Below, piece after piece: positions 9,940 through 18,137 of a DNA stretch of 64,000 nucleotides; position 1 is the stretch's first letter, and the number at the start of each line of letters is the position of its first letter. Under the pieces are notes generated by a model, which was not told the origin of the DNA, did no database searches, and saw nothing but the letters and a program-made list of their open reading frames with translations. Source of the DNA: Clostridia bacterium (GTDB lineage: Bacteria; Bacillota; Clostridia; Oscillospirales; Acutalibacteraceae); assembly GCA_017513525.1 (NCBI GenBank), contig JAFXFC010000019.1:62001-126000 (forward strand), written 5' to 3'. Made by a program: the position numbers and the translations under genes.

Positions 9940-10230
9940 ATGTCACAAATAAATAATGACCTTCCTTTAACTCTCGTGATCGTCACTCCGGAAGGGGCCT
10001 TGCCCCAAATCAGATGTGAGAGCATCACCCTTACTGTAAAGGACAACGAAAAGGGAAAAGGCGGCGGCTCCTACGGCATAAGAAAGGGCCACACGAATTC
10101 CCTTATAGCTACCGATAAAGGCGAAGTCCGCGCTTTCATAAACGGCGAAAAAGTCTTCTCTGTCCTCTTGTCGGAGGGCTTCGCCGGGGTTGATAAAAAC
10201 ACCGTCACAATAACGGCAAATAAGCTTTAA
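9940..10230 (+). CDS. atpC: F-type ATP synthase subunit epsilon, beta-domain only
   Basis: A 96-residue protein corresponding to the N-terminal beta-sandwich of epsilon (VIVTPEGALPQIRCESITL ... GIRKGHTNSLIATDKGEVRAF ... GFAGVDKNTVTI). Normal epsilon has about 130-140 residues; the C-terminal two-helix domain that can block rotation is missing. I favour the ATG at 9940, eight bases after AGGA; an alternative ATG lies at 9931. It closes the atp operon and is followed by a terminator. Confidence 0.88.
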   Translation: MSQINNDLPLTLVIVTPEGALPQIRCESITLTVKDNEKGKGGGSYGIRKGHTNSLIATDKGEVRAFINGEKVFSVLLSEGFAGVDKNTVTITANKL

Positions 10231-10247
10231 TAAGCTACAATAAACAA

Positions 10248-10290
10248 GCCCTGTGCAGCAAAAAAACGCTTCACAGGGCTTTATTTTTTC
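10248..10290 (+). terminator. Terminator of the atp operon
   Basis: GCCCTGTG pairs with CACAGGGC around a loop of about 16 bases, followed by TTTATTTTTT. Confidence 0.88.
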
Positions 10291-10320
10291 ACAATCACAT
10301 AAAAAAATGTATTCTAAAAC

Positions 10321-10421
10321 AAATCATAATTTATTGCAGTAAGTTGCCTTTACATTTGTAGGGGAGGGGTCTCCCCTACGATAAGTATGTTCATCCTGGC
10401 ACATAACAAATAAATTATGAA
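10321..10421 (+). repeat. GTAGGGGAGGGG-family intergenic repeat, short copy
   Basis: It starts with AAATCATAATTTATTGCAG, contains TTTGTAGGGGAGGGG/CCCCTAC as a short hairpin, and ends near AAATTATGAATT. Longer copies at 27741, 31341, 39936 and 50226 have about 100 extra bases between two GGGGAGGGG-type palindromes; this copy looks like an internal deletion. Confidence 0.8.
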
Positions 10422-10467
10422 TTAACAAAACTTGTTTTACATCTTTTTGTAAAAAAAACTGAATTTT

Positions 10468-11139
10468 CTATATTCCGTTATTTCTTAAAAATTCCAAGGC
10501 TTCTTTTGTAGCGCCTGCTTCGTCTTCGAATTTATGGCGTAGAAGAAGCATATCCATACCCGTTTTTTTGCTGCCATCCAGAGCCTTCATTGCATTGTCA
10601 AATGCTGTTTTATGTAATTTGGTGTCTTCGTTTTTCTTTGCAATTATAATTTCGGTAACCGAGCGGTAAAATATAAATCTTCTGAAAGAAGCCGTAAATT
10701 CATCCGCTTTCAGCAGTGCATTATAAAGCTCATTAATATAATCGCTGTAACAAAAATTACAGCAATGCAATTCAGTACGAAGAATATCCATCGCTATTGA
10801 CGGGGTATGGCTCTCTCTTGTGTTTTCGGGAACCGCATCAAGCGACTTTTTATATGAAATATTAGCATTTTTATAATCTCCCGTGAATTCGTATATACCG
10901 CCGAGATTATATAAGCTCCTCTTGATATCAAGTGCTGTGCCTTCAAATGTTTCAAGAGCATAATTTATCAGCCGAAGTGCATTTTCGGGATCCTTTTCAC
11001 GCATGGAATAAGCCGTGGTATAGCAATGCTGCATACGAAGAGTTTTCGGAACACGGGAAAGTGCTTTTACGAACTGCTCAAAAATTTCCTCAGAAAATTC
11101 TCCGTCTATCATTTTTTCTTCAATTTCAGAAATCTTCAT
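10468..11139 (-). CDS. TPR-like helical protein of unknown function
   Basis: A 223-residue, soluble, all-helical protein. The middle part reads as tetratricopeptide-type helix pairs (for example LYNLGGIYEFTGDYKNANISYKKSLDAVPEN at about 75-105). No catalytic motif or signal peptide is visible. TPR folds usually bind protein partners. It is a single gene between the atp operon end and the divergently transcribed ABC exporter, so context gives no function. Confidence 0.75.
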   Translation of the reverse strand: MKISEIEEKMIDGEFSEEIFEQFVKALSRVPKTLRMQHCYTTAYSMREKDPENALRLINYALETFEGTALDIKRSLYNLGGIYEFTGDYKNANISYKKSLDAVPENTRESHTPSIAMDILRTELHCCNFCYSDYINELYNALLKADEFTASFRRFIFYRSVTEIIIAKKNEDTKLHKTAFDNAMKALDGSKKTGMDMLLLRHKFEDEAGATKEALEFLRNNGI

Positions 11140-11212
11140 TCGCCCTCACCGTTTTTATTTTAGCATACATAAATATAAAAGTAAATGCGGTGCCTTGCGA
11201 ACAATTTTCAAA

Positions 11213-11241
11213 TTGACAAAATTAATTCAGGTTAATATAAT
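11213..11241 (+). promoter_or_regulatory. Promoter of the ABC exporter gene
   Basis: A perfect TTGACA (11213) and TATAAT (11236) are separated by 17 bases and lie about 50 bases before the start codon. Confidence 0.8.
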
Positions 11242-11292
11242 ATAATTTATGGAATAAATAGTCAGAAGAGAAAAATAAAGGGAGTTGATCTG

Positions 11293-13026
11293 ATGTTAAA
11301 ACGATTTATGAGCTACTATAAGCCTCATATCAAAATGCTTTCTCTTGATATGGGTGCATCGCTTCTCATATCCGTAATAGGTATGGTATATCCTGTTGTT
11401 ACAAACAAGATGCTCAATGAGTATATTCCGCAGAAGATGTATTCGACTATTGTAGTTGCAGGTATTATCGTGCTGGCGCTTTATGTTTTAAGAATGCTTC
11501 TTCGCTATTTCGTGCAGTATTACGGCCATGTTATCGGCGTTAAAATGCAGTCAAAAATGAGACAGGATCTTTTTTCGCATCTTCAGAAGCTTCCTTTCAG
11601 ATTTTACGATAACCACGAAACAGGTAAAATAATGACAAGAATAACAAGTGACCTATTTGAAGTATGCGAGCTTGCACACCACGGCCCCGAAAACCTGCTC
11701 ATAAGCTCCGTCATGATAGTTTTGTCATTTGTTTATCTCATTACAATAGACCCCATTCTTACACTCATAATTTTCACCTGTGTGCCGATACTCATAATTG
11801 TTACAATGCACCTGAGAAAGGCAATGAAGCAGGCATTTGACGACAGAAGAAAGAGCAACGCAATTATCAATGCTTCTGTTGAAAGCAGTGTTACGGGTAT
11901 ACGCGTTACTAAGGCTTACACAAATTCCGAGCGTGAAGTGGAAAAATTCAGAATAGGTGATGATGCCTTTGTAAATTCCTCGGGAAGAGCTTATAGCGCT
12001 ATGGCAAAATTCCACTCCTCAACCACTTTTATAACTGATGTATTCAATGTATTTATTCTTATAGCAGGCGGTCTTTTCCTGTATTCAGGCAGAATTTCCT
12101 TCGGGGACTATTCTACATTTATTGTTTCAGTTAATATGTTCATAGGCCCCGTAAATACACTAATAGGCTTTATGGAGCAGTTCCAGAACGGCGTCAGCGG
12201 CTTCAAGCGCTTCGTTGAGATAATGGAAGAAGAGCCCGAAAAGGAAGCGGATGATGCCAAAGAGCTCACTGATGTTCAGGGTGTCATTGAATTTAAGGAT
12301 GTTACATATTCATATGAGCCTGAAAATGAAGTTCTTCATAATGTAAACCTTCGTCTTGAAAAAGGCAGAAAGCTCGCTTTGGTAGGACCCTCGGGCGGCG
12401 GTAAAACCACGCTTTGCCACTTACTGCCCAATTTCTACAGATTAGAAGACGGCAACGGCTCCGTACTCATAGACGGTACTGACATTAAAGAGCTTTCTCT
12501 CGATTCTCTTCGCCGAAATATCGGTATAGTTCAGCAGGATGTTTTCCTCTTTGTCGGAACTATCCGTGAAAATATACTCTACGGAAGACCCGATGCTACA
12601 GAAGAAGAGGTTATAGAAGCAGCAAAAAGAGCCAATATTCACGACTATGTTATGACACTTGAAAAGGGCTATGATACCGAGATAGGCGAAAGAGGCGTAA
12701 AGCTTTCAGGCGGTCAGAAGCAGAGACTGAGCATTGCCCGTGTATTCTTAAAGGACCCTGCAATACTTATCCTCGACGAAGCTACAAGTGCACTCGATAA
12801 CACAACAGAGGTTCTCATTCAGGAAGCTCTGGACGAATTATGTAAGGGCAGAACAACTCTCGTTGTAGCCCACCGCCTTTCAACTATCAGAAATGCGGAC
12901 GAAATTGCAGTTGTAATAGACGGCGAAATAAAAGAAAGAGGCACCCACGAAGAGCTCATGGCTCAGGGCGGTACCTACAAGGACCTCTATTCCCTCCAGT
13001 TCCGCGACAACGATATATTTGAATAA
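11293..13026 (+). CDS. ABC exporter half-transporter, fused membrane and ATPase domains
   Basis: A 577-residue MsbA/BmrA-type protein. Residues about 15-300 form six membrane helices (ABC_membrane domain). The C-terminal ATPase carries Walker A GPSGGGKTT (about 364), Q-loop IVQQDVFLF, signature LSGGQKQR (about 471), Walker B ILILDEATS (about 493) and the switch AHRLST. It should work as a homodimer exporting lipids, drugs or peptides; the substrate cannot be read. A good ribosome site (GGGAGTTGATCTG) precedes the ATG. It is a single gene flanked by a clear promoter and a terminator. Confidence 0.93.
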   Translation: MLKRFMSYYKPHIKMLSLDMGASLLISVIGMVYPVVTNKMLNEYIPQKMYSTIVVAGIIVLALYVLRMLLRYFVQYYGHVIGVKMQSKMRQDLFSHLQKLPFRFYDNHETGKIMTRITSDLFEVCELAHHGPENLLISSVMIVLSFVYLITIDPILTLIIFTCVPILIIVTMHLRKAMKQAFDDRRKSNAIINASVESSVTGIRVTKAYTNSEREVEKFRIGDDAFVNSSGRAYSAMAKFHSSTTFITDVFNVFILIAGGLFLYSGRISFGDYSTFIVSVNMFIGPVNTLIGFMEQFQNGVSGFKRFVEIMEEEPEKEADDAKELTDVQGVIEFKDVTYSYEPENEVLHNVNLRLEKGRKLALVGPSGGGKTTLCHLLPNFYRLEDGNGSVLIDGTDIKELSLDSLRRNIGIVQQDVFLFVGTIRENILYGRPDATEEEVIEAAKRANIHDYVMTLEKGYDTEIGERGVKLSGGQKQRLSIARVFLKDPAILILDEATSALDNTTEVLIQEALDELCKGRTTLVVAHRLSTIRNADEIAVVIDGEIKERGTHEELMAQGGTYKDLYSLQFRDNDIFE

Positions 13027-13028
13027 AC

Positions 13029-13062
13029 AAAAAAAGCGAGGTGAAATTCATCTCGCTTTTGT
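13029..13062. terminator. Hairpin terminator, left boundary of the TIR cassette
   Basis: AAAAAGCGAGGTGAAATT pairs with ATTCATCTCGCTTTT. It ends the exporter transcript and can work in both directions. An inverted copy of the same hairpin lies at 18043-18075, so the two flank the 5 kb TIR/VanX/TIR region. A promoter-like TTGTCA/TATGAT pair (13059, 13083) follows, before the TIR-TPR gene. Confidence 0.8.
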
Positions 13063-13125
13063 CATTGTAATAGATATTTCTTTATGATACAATAATCAAG
13101 AGTTAAAAATGAGGAGAATATGGTT

Positions 13126-15582
13126 ATGGCAAGTATAAAGGTCGAAATAAAAAACAAGGCAGATATTGACAGAAAACCAAGGGTGTATTTTACTTGTCAT
13201 CCGGATGATTTTGATAAATATTTCAGAAAGATCTGCGACGATATTTTCAGATCCCACGATTGTGCGATCTATTACACCGAAGATATGACAGAGCTGTTTG
13301 CTGAAGAAGATAAAGAGACGGATCTCGGAAGAAACAACTTGTTTGTCATCCCGGTTACATTTAAGCTGTTGAGTACACCTAACCGTGCAATGGATGAGGA
13401 CTTTCCTTATGCCATAAAAGAGCATATCCCTGTTCTTCCGATCATGCTTGAGCCGGGAATTGATGTGTTATATTCCCGCCCCGATAAATTCGGTGAACTG
13501 CAGTATCTTAATCCCTACAGCACTGATCTTACCGAAATTTCTTATGAAGAAAAGCTCAAAAAGTATTTGGAATCAGTCCTCATCAGTGATGAGTTGGCAC
13601 AGCGTGTCCGCGCTGCCTTTGATGCATACATATTTTTAAGCTACCGTAAAAAAGACCGCCGTTATGCAAATGAACTGATGCGCATTATCCACAGTAACCC
13701 CGAATGTCTTGATATTGCTATATGGTTTGATGAATTCCTGACTCCGGGTGAAAACTTTAAGGAAAATATAGAAAAAATGCTGGATGATTGTAAGCTTTTT
13801 ACGCTTCTTGTCACCCCTCACCTTTCAGAAAAAGTAATAGACGAAAACGGCAAAGAAAGAGATAACTATATCATTTCGACCGAATTGCCTCTTGCCCAAA
13901 AAAAGAAAAAAGAAAAAGGTACCGAAATATTTGCCGTCGAAATGGAAGATACAGACCGGAATTTTTTGGCAACAATCAATATTAATGATTATGTCAATTC
14001 AAAAGATGAAGAAAATTTTCGTTCTCGTTTATTAGAGTCTATATCCAAAATCGCTGTTTCAGGCAACGATAATGATCCGGAACACAACTTTCTTATCGGC
14101 CTTGCGTACCTTGACGGCATCGATGTGGAAGTTGACCGTGAACGTGGATTGGCACTCATCACCTCTGCTGCTGAGGCAGGATTACCAGAAGCGATGAGAA
14201 AATTACATAATATGTATTATGAAGGCATCGGCGTTAAGATTAACTACCGTAAAGCAGTCAAATGGTGCGAACACCTTGCAGATTACTATAAACAACAATA
14301 CGGAAAAGAACACCCGGACACACTGACATACCTGAATAATTTGGCTGTAATATATGGCAAACTGGGCGACTATCGAAAAGCGTTCGTATTAACAGAAAAA
14401 GTATATGCACTGCGTTGTAAGAAACTGGGTAAAAATCATCCGGATACGCTTACCTCACAAAGCAATATGGCATCAATCTATGGTGAACTGGGTGACCTTC
14501 AAAAAGAGTTGAGACTAAACGAAAAAGTATACACGCTACGTTGTAAATTTCCGGGAGAAGAACATCCGGATACGCTTACAACACTAAATAATCTGGCATC
14601 AACCTACGGTGACTTGGGTGACTATCAGAAAGCACTGGAGCTAAATCAGAAAGCATACACAGTATCTTGTAAGATTTTGGGAGAAGAGCATCCGAATACG
14701 CTCACATCACTAAACAATCTTGCATTTACCTATAGAGACCTGGGCTACTATCAGAAAGCGTTAGAGCAAGCTAGGAAAGCATACGCCCTGCGCTGCACGA
14801 GTCTAGGACAAGAACATCCTGATACGCTCACATCACTAGGTAATCTGGCATTAATTTACAGTAATCTGGGTGACAAAAAAAAAGCATTGAAGGTAAATGA
14901 GACATCATACGCATTACACTGTAAGGTGTTGGGAGAAGAACATCCGGATACACTTCTATCACTGAACAATTTGGCAATATTCTATAGCAAGTTAGGTAAT
15001 CAAAAAAAAGCGTTGGAGCTGAACAAGAAAGCATATTCACTACGCTGCAAGGTGTTAGGAGAAGAGAATCCGGTTACGCTCGTATCACAGGGTAATTTAG
15101 CATTAACCTATAAAATGCTGGGCAACTATCAGAAGGCAGTGGAGCTAACTGAGAAATCATATGCGTTAAGTTGTGAACTTCTGGGAGAAGAACATCCGTC
15201 TACACTTATATCTCTGAGTAACTTAGCAGTAATCTACGGTAACTTGGGTGACCATCAGAAAGCATTGGAGCTAAATGAGAAATCATATGTGCTGCATTGC
15301 AAAGTATTGGGAGAAGAACATCCGAATACACATACATCAATGAAAAACCTTGCATGCTCCTATGGTAAAATCGGTAAATACCATAAAGAAAATGAACTCC
15401 GTGAACGCTTATACACTTTGCAAATAGAGCATCTTATGAAAGAATATCCTAATAGGTCGAATGTACTGAATATGATTTCGATTGTTATCTCTAAACTGAT
15501 GAATATCAAAAAGCTCTGGAACCGGATAAAAAGCTTTATTCATCGCACTGCAAGGTATAGTGAGAAGAACAACAAAAAATAA
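13126..15582 (+). CDS. TIR-TIR-Sel1-TPR multidomain protein (putative immune sensor/effector)
   Basis: An 818-residue cytoplasmic protein. Residues about 15-155 are a divergent TIR-like domain and 165-315 a clearer TIR domain (AYIFLSYRKKDRRYANELM ... IWFDEFLTPGE ... FTLLVTPHLSE), with a glutamate in ISTELPLAQ where TIR NADases carry the catalytic one. A Sel1-type repeat pair follows (about 318-385), then nine 42-residue kinesin-light-chain-type TPR units, each starting near GEEHPDTLTSLNNLA, to about residue 770, and a basic tail. TIR domains often make NAD-derived signals or destroy NAD; TPRs often recognise a trigger. The ATG at 13126 suits AGGAG at 13112. The gene is followed by a VanX-like and another TIR gene. 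Confidence 0.88.
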   Translation: MASIKVEIKNKADIDRKPRVYFTCHPDDFDKYFRKICDDIFRSHDCAIYYTEDMTELFAEEDKETDLGRNNLFVIPVTFKLLSTPNRAMDEDFPYAIKEHIPVLPIMLEPGIDVLYSRPDKFGELQYLNPYSTDLTEISYEEKLKKYLESVLISDELAQRVRAAFDAYIFLSYRKKDRRYANELMRIIHSNPECLDIAIWFDEFLTPGENFKENIEKMLDDCKLFTLLVTPHLSEKVIDENGKERDNYIISTELPLAQKKKKEKGTEIFAVEMEDTDRNFLATININDYVNSKDEENFRSRLLESISKIAVSGNDNDPEHNFLIGLAYLDGIDVEVDRERGLALITSAAEAGLPEAMRKLHNMYYEGIGVKINYRKAVKWCEHLADYYKQQYGKEHPDTLTYLNNLAVIYGKLGDYRKAFVLTEKVYALRCKKLGKNHPDTLTSQSNMASIYGELGDLQKELRLNEKVYTLRCKFPGEEHPDTLTTLNNLASTYGDLGDYQKALELNQKAYTVSCKILGEEHPNTLTSLNNLAFTYRDLGYYQKALEQARKAYALRCTSLGQEHPDTLTSLGNLALIYSNLGDKKKALKVNETSYALHCKVLGEEHPDTLLSLNNLAIFYSKLGNQKKALELNKKAYSLRCKVLGEENPVTLVSQGNLALTYKMLGNYQKAVELTEKSYALSCELLGEEHPSTLISLSNLAVIYGNLGDHQKALELNEKSYVLHCKVLGEEHPNTHTSMKNLACSYGKIGKYHKENELRERLYTLQIEHLMKEYPNRSNVLNMISIVISKLMNIKKLWNRIKSFIHRTARYSEKNNKK

Positions 15583-15709
15583 TTACCTCTGTTAAACACA
15601 TTGATGTTAAAATGACATTTTATAATTTACATACAAAAAGTGCATTATATTGAAACCTTAACATATTCATGTTAGAATATATGTGCTTTTGAAGGAGATG
15701 GTTATTGAT

Positions 15710-16429
15710 ATGCGGAATTTTACAGATATACCTATTATAAGCCACTGCCTACCGTTAACGGATAACGTGGGGTTAAAAGAAACGGATGAAAATTTCGTTG
15801 ATATTTTTACATATTCTAACGGGGCAATAAAAGTCAATATGCAATACGCAAAAGTTAAAATTCCTTCAGCTATACAAAAAGCGTATGTCAGAGAAACGGT
15901 TGCAAAAAAATTGTCAGAAGCCAAAAAATTGCTGCCGGAAGGATTCACCTTTGAAATATTTGATGCGTGGAGACCTTACGAAGTTCAGCTTAGTTTGTTT
16001 AACAATTATCGGGAACAAATTGTAAAACAATCTGTTATTGATATGACAGAAGAAGAGCTGACAAAAAAAGTTTGCGAATTTGTTTCTTTCCCGGACAAAA
16101 GTAAACGGGTCTCTTATGTCCATTCTACCGGCGGTGCAGTTGATATTACGATTTTGGATTCCAATGGAAACAGGCTGAATATGGGAACAGAATTCGACGA
16201 TTTTTCTGAAAAGGCGTATACAGCATGGTACGAACAAAACGGATCGGACGAACAAATAAAGAAAAATCGCAGATTGCTTCATAATGTTCTCTGTGAGTGC
16301 GGTTTTACGAACTATCCTGCAGAGTGGTGGCACTATGATTTCGGGGATTCGTTCTGGGCGTTTTATACACAAAATGAAGCGATTTATTCCTCTAAATATG
16401 AAGAAGCGGATGTGAAAAATGATGACTGA
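15710..16429 (+). CDS. VanX-like M15D D-Ala-D-Ala dipeptidase
   Basis: A 239-residue zinc metallopeptidase. The VanX signatures are present: DAWRPYEVQ with the substrate-binding arginine, the zinc motif VHSTGGAVDIT (SxHxxGxAxD-like) and EWWHYDFGD with the catalytic glutamate and a zinc histidine. There is no signal peptide, as in VanX. Family members cleave D-Ala-D-Ala in the cytoplasm. There is no vanH or vanA ligase nearby, so glycopeptide resistance is unlikely. Its last bases overlap the start of a TIR gene, suggesting the two are co-translated. The start is chosen at 15710, after GAAGGAG; earlier in-frame starts exist at 15683 and 15698. Confidence 0.88.
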   Translation: MRNFTDIPIISHCLPLTDNVGLKETDENFVDIFTYSNGAIKVNMQYAKVKIPSAIQKAYVRETVAKKLSEAKKLLPEGFTFEIFDAWRPYEVQLSLFNNYREQIVKQSVIDMTEEELTKKVCEFVSFPDKSKRVSYVHSTGGAVDITILDSNGNRLNMGTEFDDFSEKAYTAWYEQNGSDEQIKKNRRLLHNVLCECGFTNYPAEWWHYDFGDSFWAFYTQNEAIYSSKYEEADVKNDD

Positions 16430-17753
16430 AAACACTTCGTCCAATAATTACGAAATATTTATAAGTTACCGCAGAAATGGTGGAGATTTATTAGCTAAAT
16501 TATTGTACGAAACATTACTGCACAAAAAATACTCTGTTTTTTTTGATCACGAATCTCTTTCTGCAGGGATTTTCGGTGAAAAAATCCTTGATACCATCAG
16601 ACGCTCAAAGGATGTAATTGTAGTTTTGTCAAAAGAATGTCTGAAACGTTGCAAAAACAAGGACGATTGGATGTTGCTGGAGATACGGGAAGCAATTGAA
16701 ACAGGTAAGAATATAACACTTGTTTTTTCGGAAGATTTTAAAATGCCCTCATCACAAGAGCTGATTGAATATCCTAAAGAAATACAAACACTGCTTACAT
16801 ATCAAGGGTATTTGATTAATGTTGAGCATTACGACAACACACTGAAAAAGATTTGTGACGGTTTTGAATCACAACCTGTTTCATATACCGAAAATGATGC
16901 ACATCAAGCCGCTTCATTTTTATTAAAAAACGGCACAAGCAATTTATCGGATGATGAAAAAATCGGATTGCTTGATGGTGTTGTATCTTCTTATTACGGA
17001 ACAAAAATAGCAAGTGTGATGTCTTCTTTTTTGCAGACAAATCCCCGATATTACAATAACATTCGTTTGAAATTCAATTACGAAATATCAATTGACAGTG
17101 TTTTTCCTTTCGGGAACATTGCAATTGACAAAAAAAATTATTTCAAGCTGTCCGAATCATTATCTTACCAAAAGCACTTTCTTGATACACCAATCGGGCA
17201 GGAGTTTTGGATTTCTTTTGTAAGAGATCTGGATGATGTGGATGAATCTTTGCGCAACGAAAATTATATTTTTAGCGAAAACTTGTTAATTGATGAAAAT
17301 GATATGAATAATATTATCAATTTGAGCGAAGAAGATCAAAAAACTTTTTTCACAAAACACATGCGTGTCCGCTTTAATTTAAATGGAAGAGTTTTGGAGC
17401 CGGTTGTTTTAACAATTAACAAAGCAGGTATTTTTGCTAAATATGTAATGGCATCGGAAGAATCACACAATAAGTCAACGGTGTTAGATGTTAAAATAGC
17501 ATTCACCATACCTCATAGAAAAATAGCAAGTTATTTCTTTGCGTCAATCAGCGATCCCACATATAGTCCGCACATATCTTTTTCCTACCCCGAAGACGAA
17601 GTGAATGTTGAAATGATTTCTTTTATGAACAGAAATATCACAACAGCAAATGCTAAAATATTTGAAGGTCTAAGAGAAATATTCCTGGATGAAGAATGGG
17701 TGATTCCGATGAGCGGAGTTGTTTTTATAATGTCACCTAAGTGCTATGAATAA
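16422..17753 (+). CDS. TIR-domain protein with an unknown C-terminal domain
   Basis: A 443-residue protein. Residues about 8-150 are a TIR domain: YEIFISYRRNGGDLLAKLLYE (box 1), SVFFDHESLSAG (box 2), VIVVLSKECLKRCKNKDDW and LLEIREAIE, with the glutamate at the expected catalytic place. Residues about 170-443 are a mixed, partly beta-rich domain that I do not recognise. No membrane segment is seen. The gene starts within the last codons of the VanX-like gene (TGATGACTG), so the two form a translational unit. Low GC and long AT-rich stretches set it apart from the housekeeping genes nearby. Confidence 0.88.
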   Translation: MTENTSSNNYEIFISYRRNGGDLLAKLLYETLLHKKYSVFFDHESLSAGIFGEKILDTIRRSKDVIVVLSKECLKRCKNKDDWMLLEIREAIETGKNITLVFSEDFKMPSSQELIEYPKEIQTLLTYQGYLINVEHYDNTLKKICDGFESQPVSYTENDAHQAASFLLKNGTSNLSDDEKIGLLDGVVSSYYGTKIASVMSSFLQTNPRYYNNIRLKFNYEISIDSVFPFGNIAIDKKNYFKLSESLSYQKHFLDTPIGQEFWISFVRDLDDVDESLRNENYIFSENLLIDENDMNNIINLSEEDQKTFFTKHMRVRFNLNGRVLEPVVLTINKAGIFAKYVMASEESHNKSTVLDVKIAFTIPHRKIASYFFASISDPTYSPHISFSYPEDEVNVEMISFMNRNITTANAKIFEGLREIFLDEEWVIPMSGVVFIMSPKCYE

Positions 17754-17766
17754 TTTCAGCATAATT

Positions 17767-17818
17767 CTCCTTGTTTTACAGATAATAGTATCACTATTAC
17801 TAAAGCAAGGAGATTTTT
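17767..17818 (+). terminator. Terminator after the TIR gene
   Basis: CTCCTTG ... CAAGGAG form an outer stem around an inner AATAGT/ACTATT stem, followed by ATTTTTATT. The right arm also contains an AAGGAG that could serve as ribosome site for the small ORF at 17825. Confidence 0.7.
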
Positions 17819-17824
17819 ATTGCA

Positions 17825-17986
17825 ATGGCACCGAACAACAAGGTTCCCGGCACCTTTCCAAAATCTCTGATTTTGATAAAAGGCAAGGTTCTTATATTGA
17901 AAGAAACAAAGTATTGTCCGCCGTATAGAGGCTCGTGTTATAATAACACAAAAGTGCAAGAACCCCTTATAATTACTGGGTTTTAA
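17825..17986 (+). CDS. Possible small ORF (53 residues) in the accessory gap
   Basis: The frame starts with ATG eleven bases-plus after AAGGAGA and encodes a basic peptide with two cysteines and the segment KYCPPYRGSCYNN. I recognise no family. The gap 17754-18137 otherwise holds a terminator, an AT-rich stretch and the hairpin at 18043. It could be a true small gene, the remnant of a longer gene, or chance. Confidence 0.25.
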   Translation: MAPNNKVPGTFPKSLILIKGKVLILKETKYCPPYRGSCYNNTKVQEPLIITGF

Positions 17987-18042
17987 GCGATTTTTAAAGA
18001 AAATTCTTGGCGAAAAACAGCATGTTTTAAGTATACATAGCA

Positions 18043-18075
18043 AAAGTGAGATGAATTTCACCTCGCTTTTGATTA
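18043..18075. terminator. Hairpin, inverted copy of the one at 13029
   Basis: CAAAAGTGAGATGAATTTCA with CCTCGCTTTTG repeats the hairpin at 13029-13062 as its reverse complement, with one base changed. It precedes a promoter-like TATGATATAAT and the RhuM-like gene, and may end transcripts arriving from the TIR genes. Confidence 0.75.
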
Positions 18076-18137
18076 AAGTTGATTTTATATTCTTGTTATG
18101 ATATAATTTAATAAATAAAACGATTGGGAGAATATTG

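Noticed and set aside
15710-16429. Vancomycin resistance locus
   Set aside because: Only a VanX-like gene is present; vanH, D-Ala-D-Lac ligase and VanR/VanS are absent.
17746-17928. 60-residue ORF overlapping the end of the second TIR gene
   Set aside because: It runs through the terminator hairpin and has no good ribosome site; the frame at 17825 is the better, though weak, candidate.
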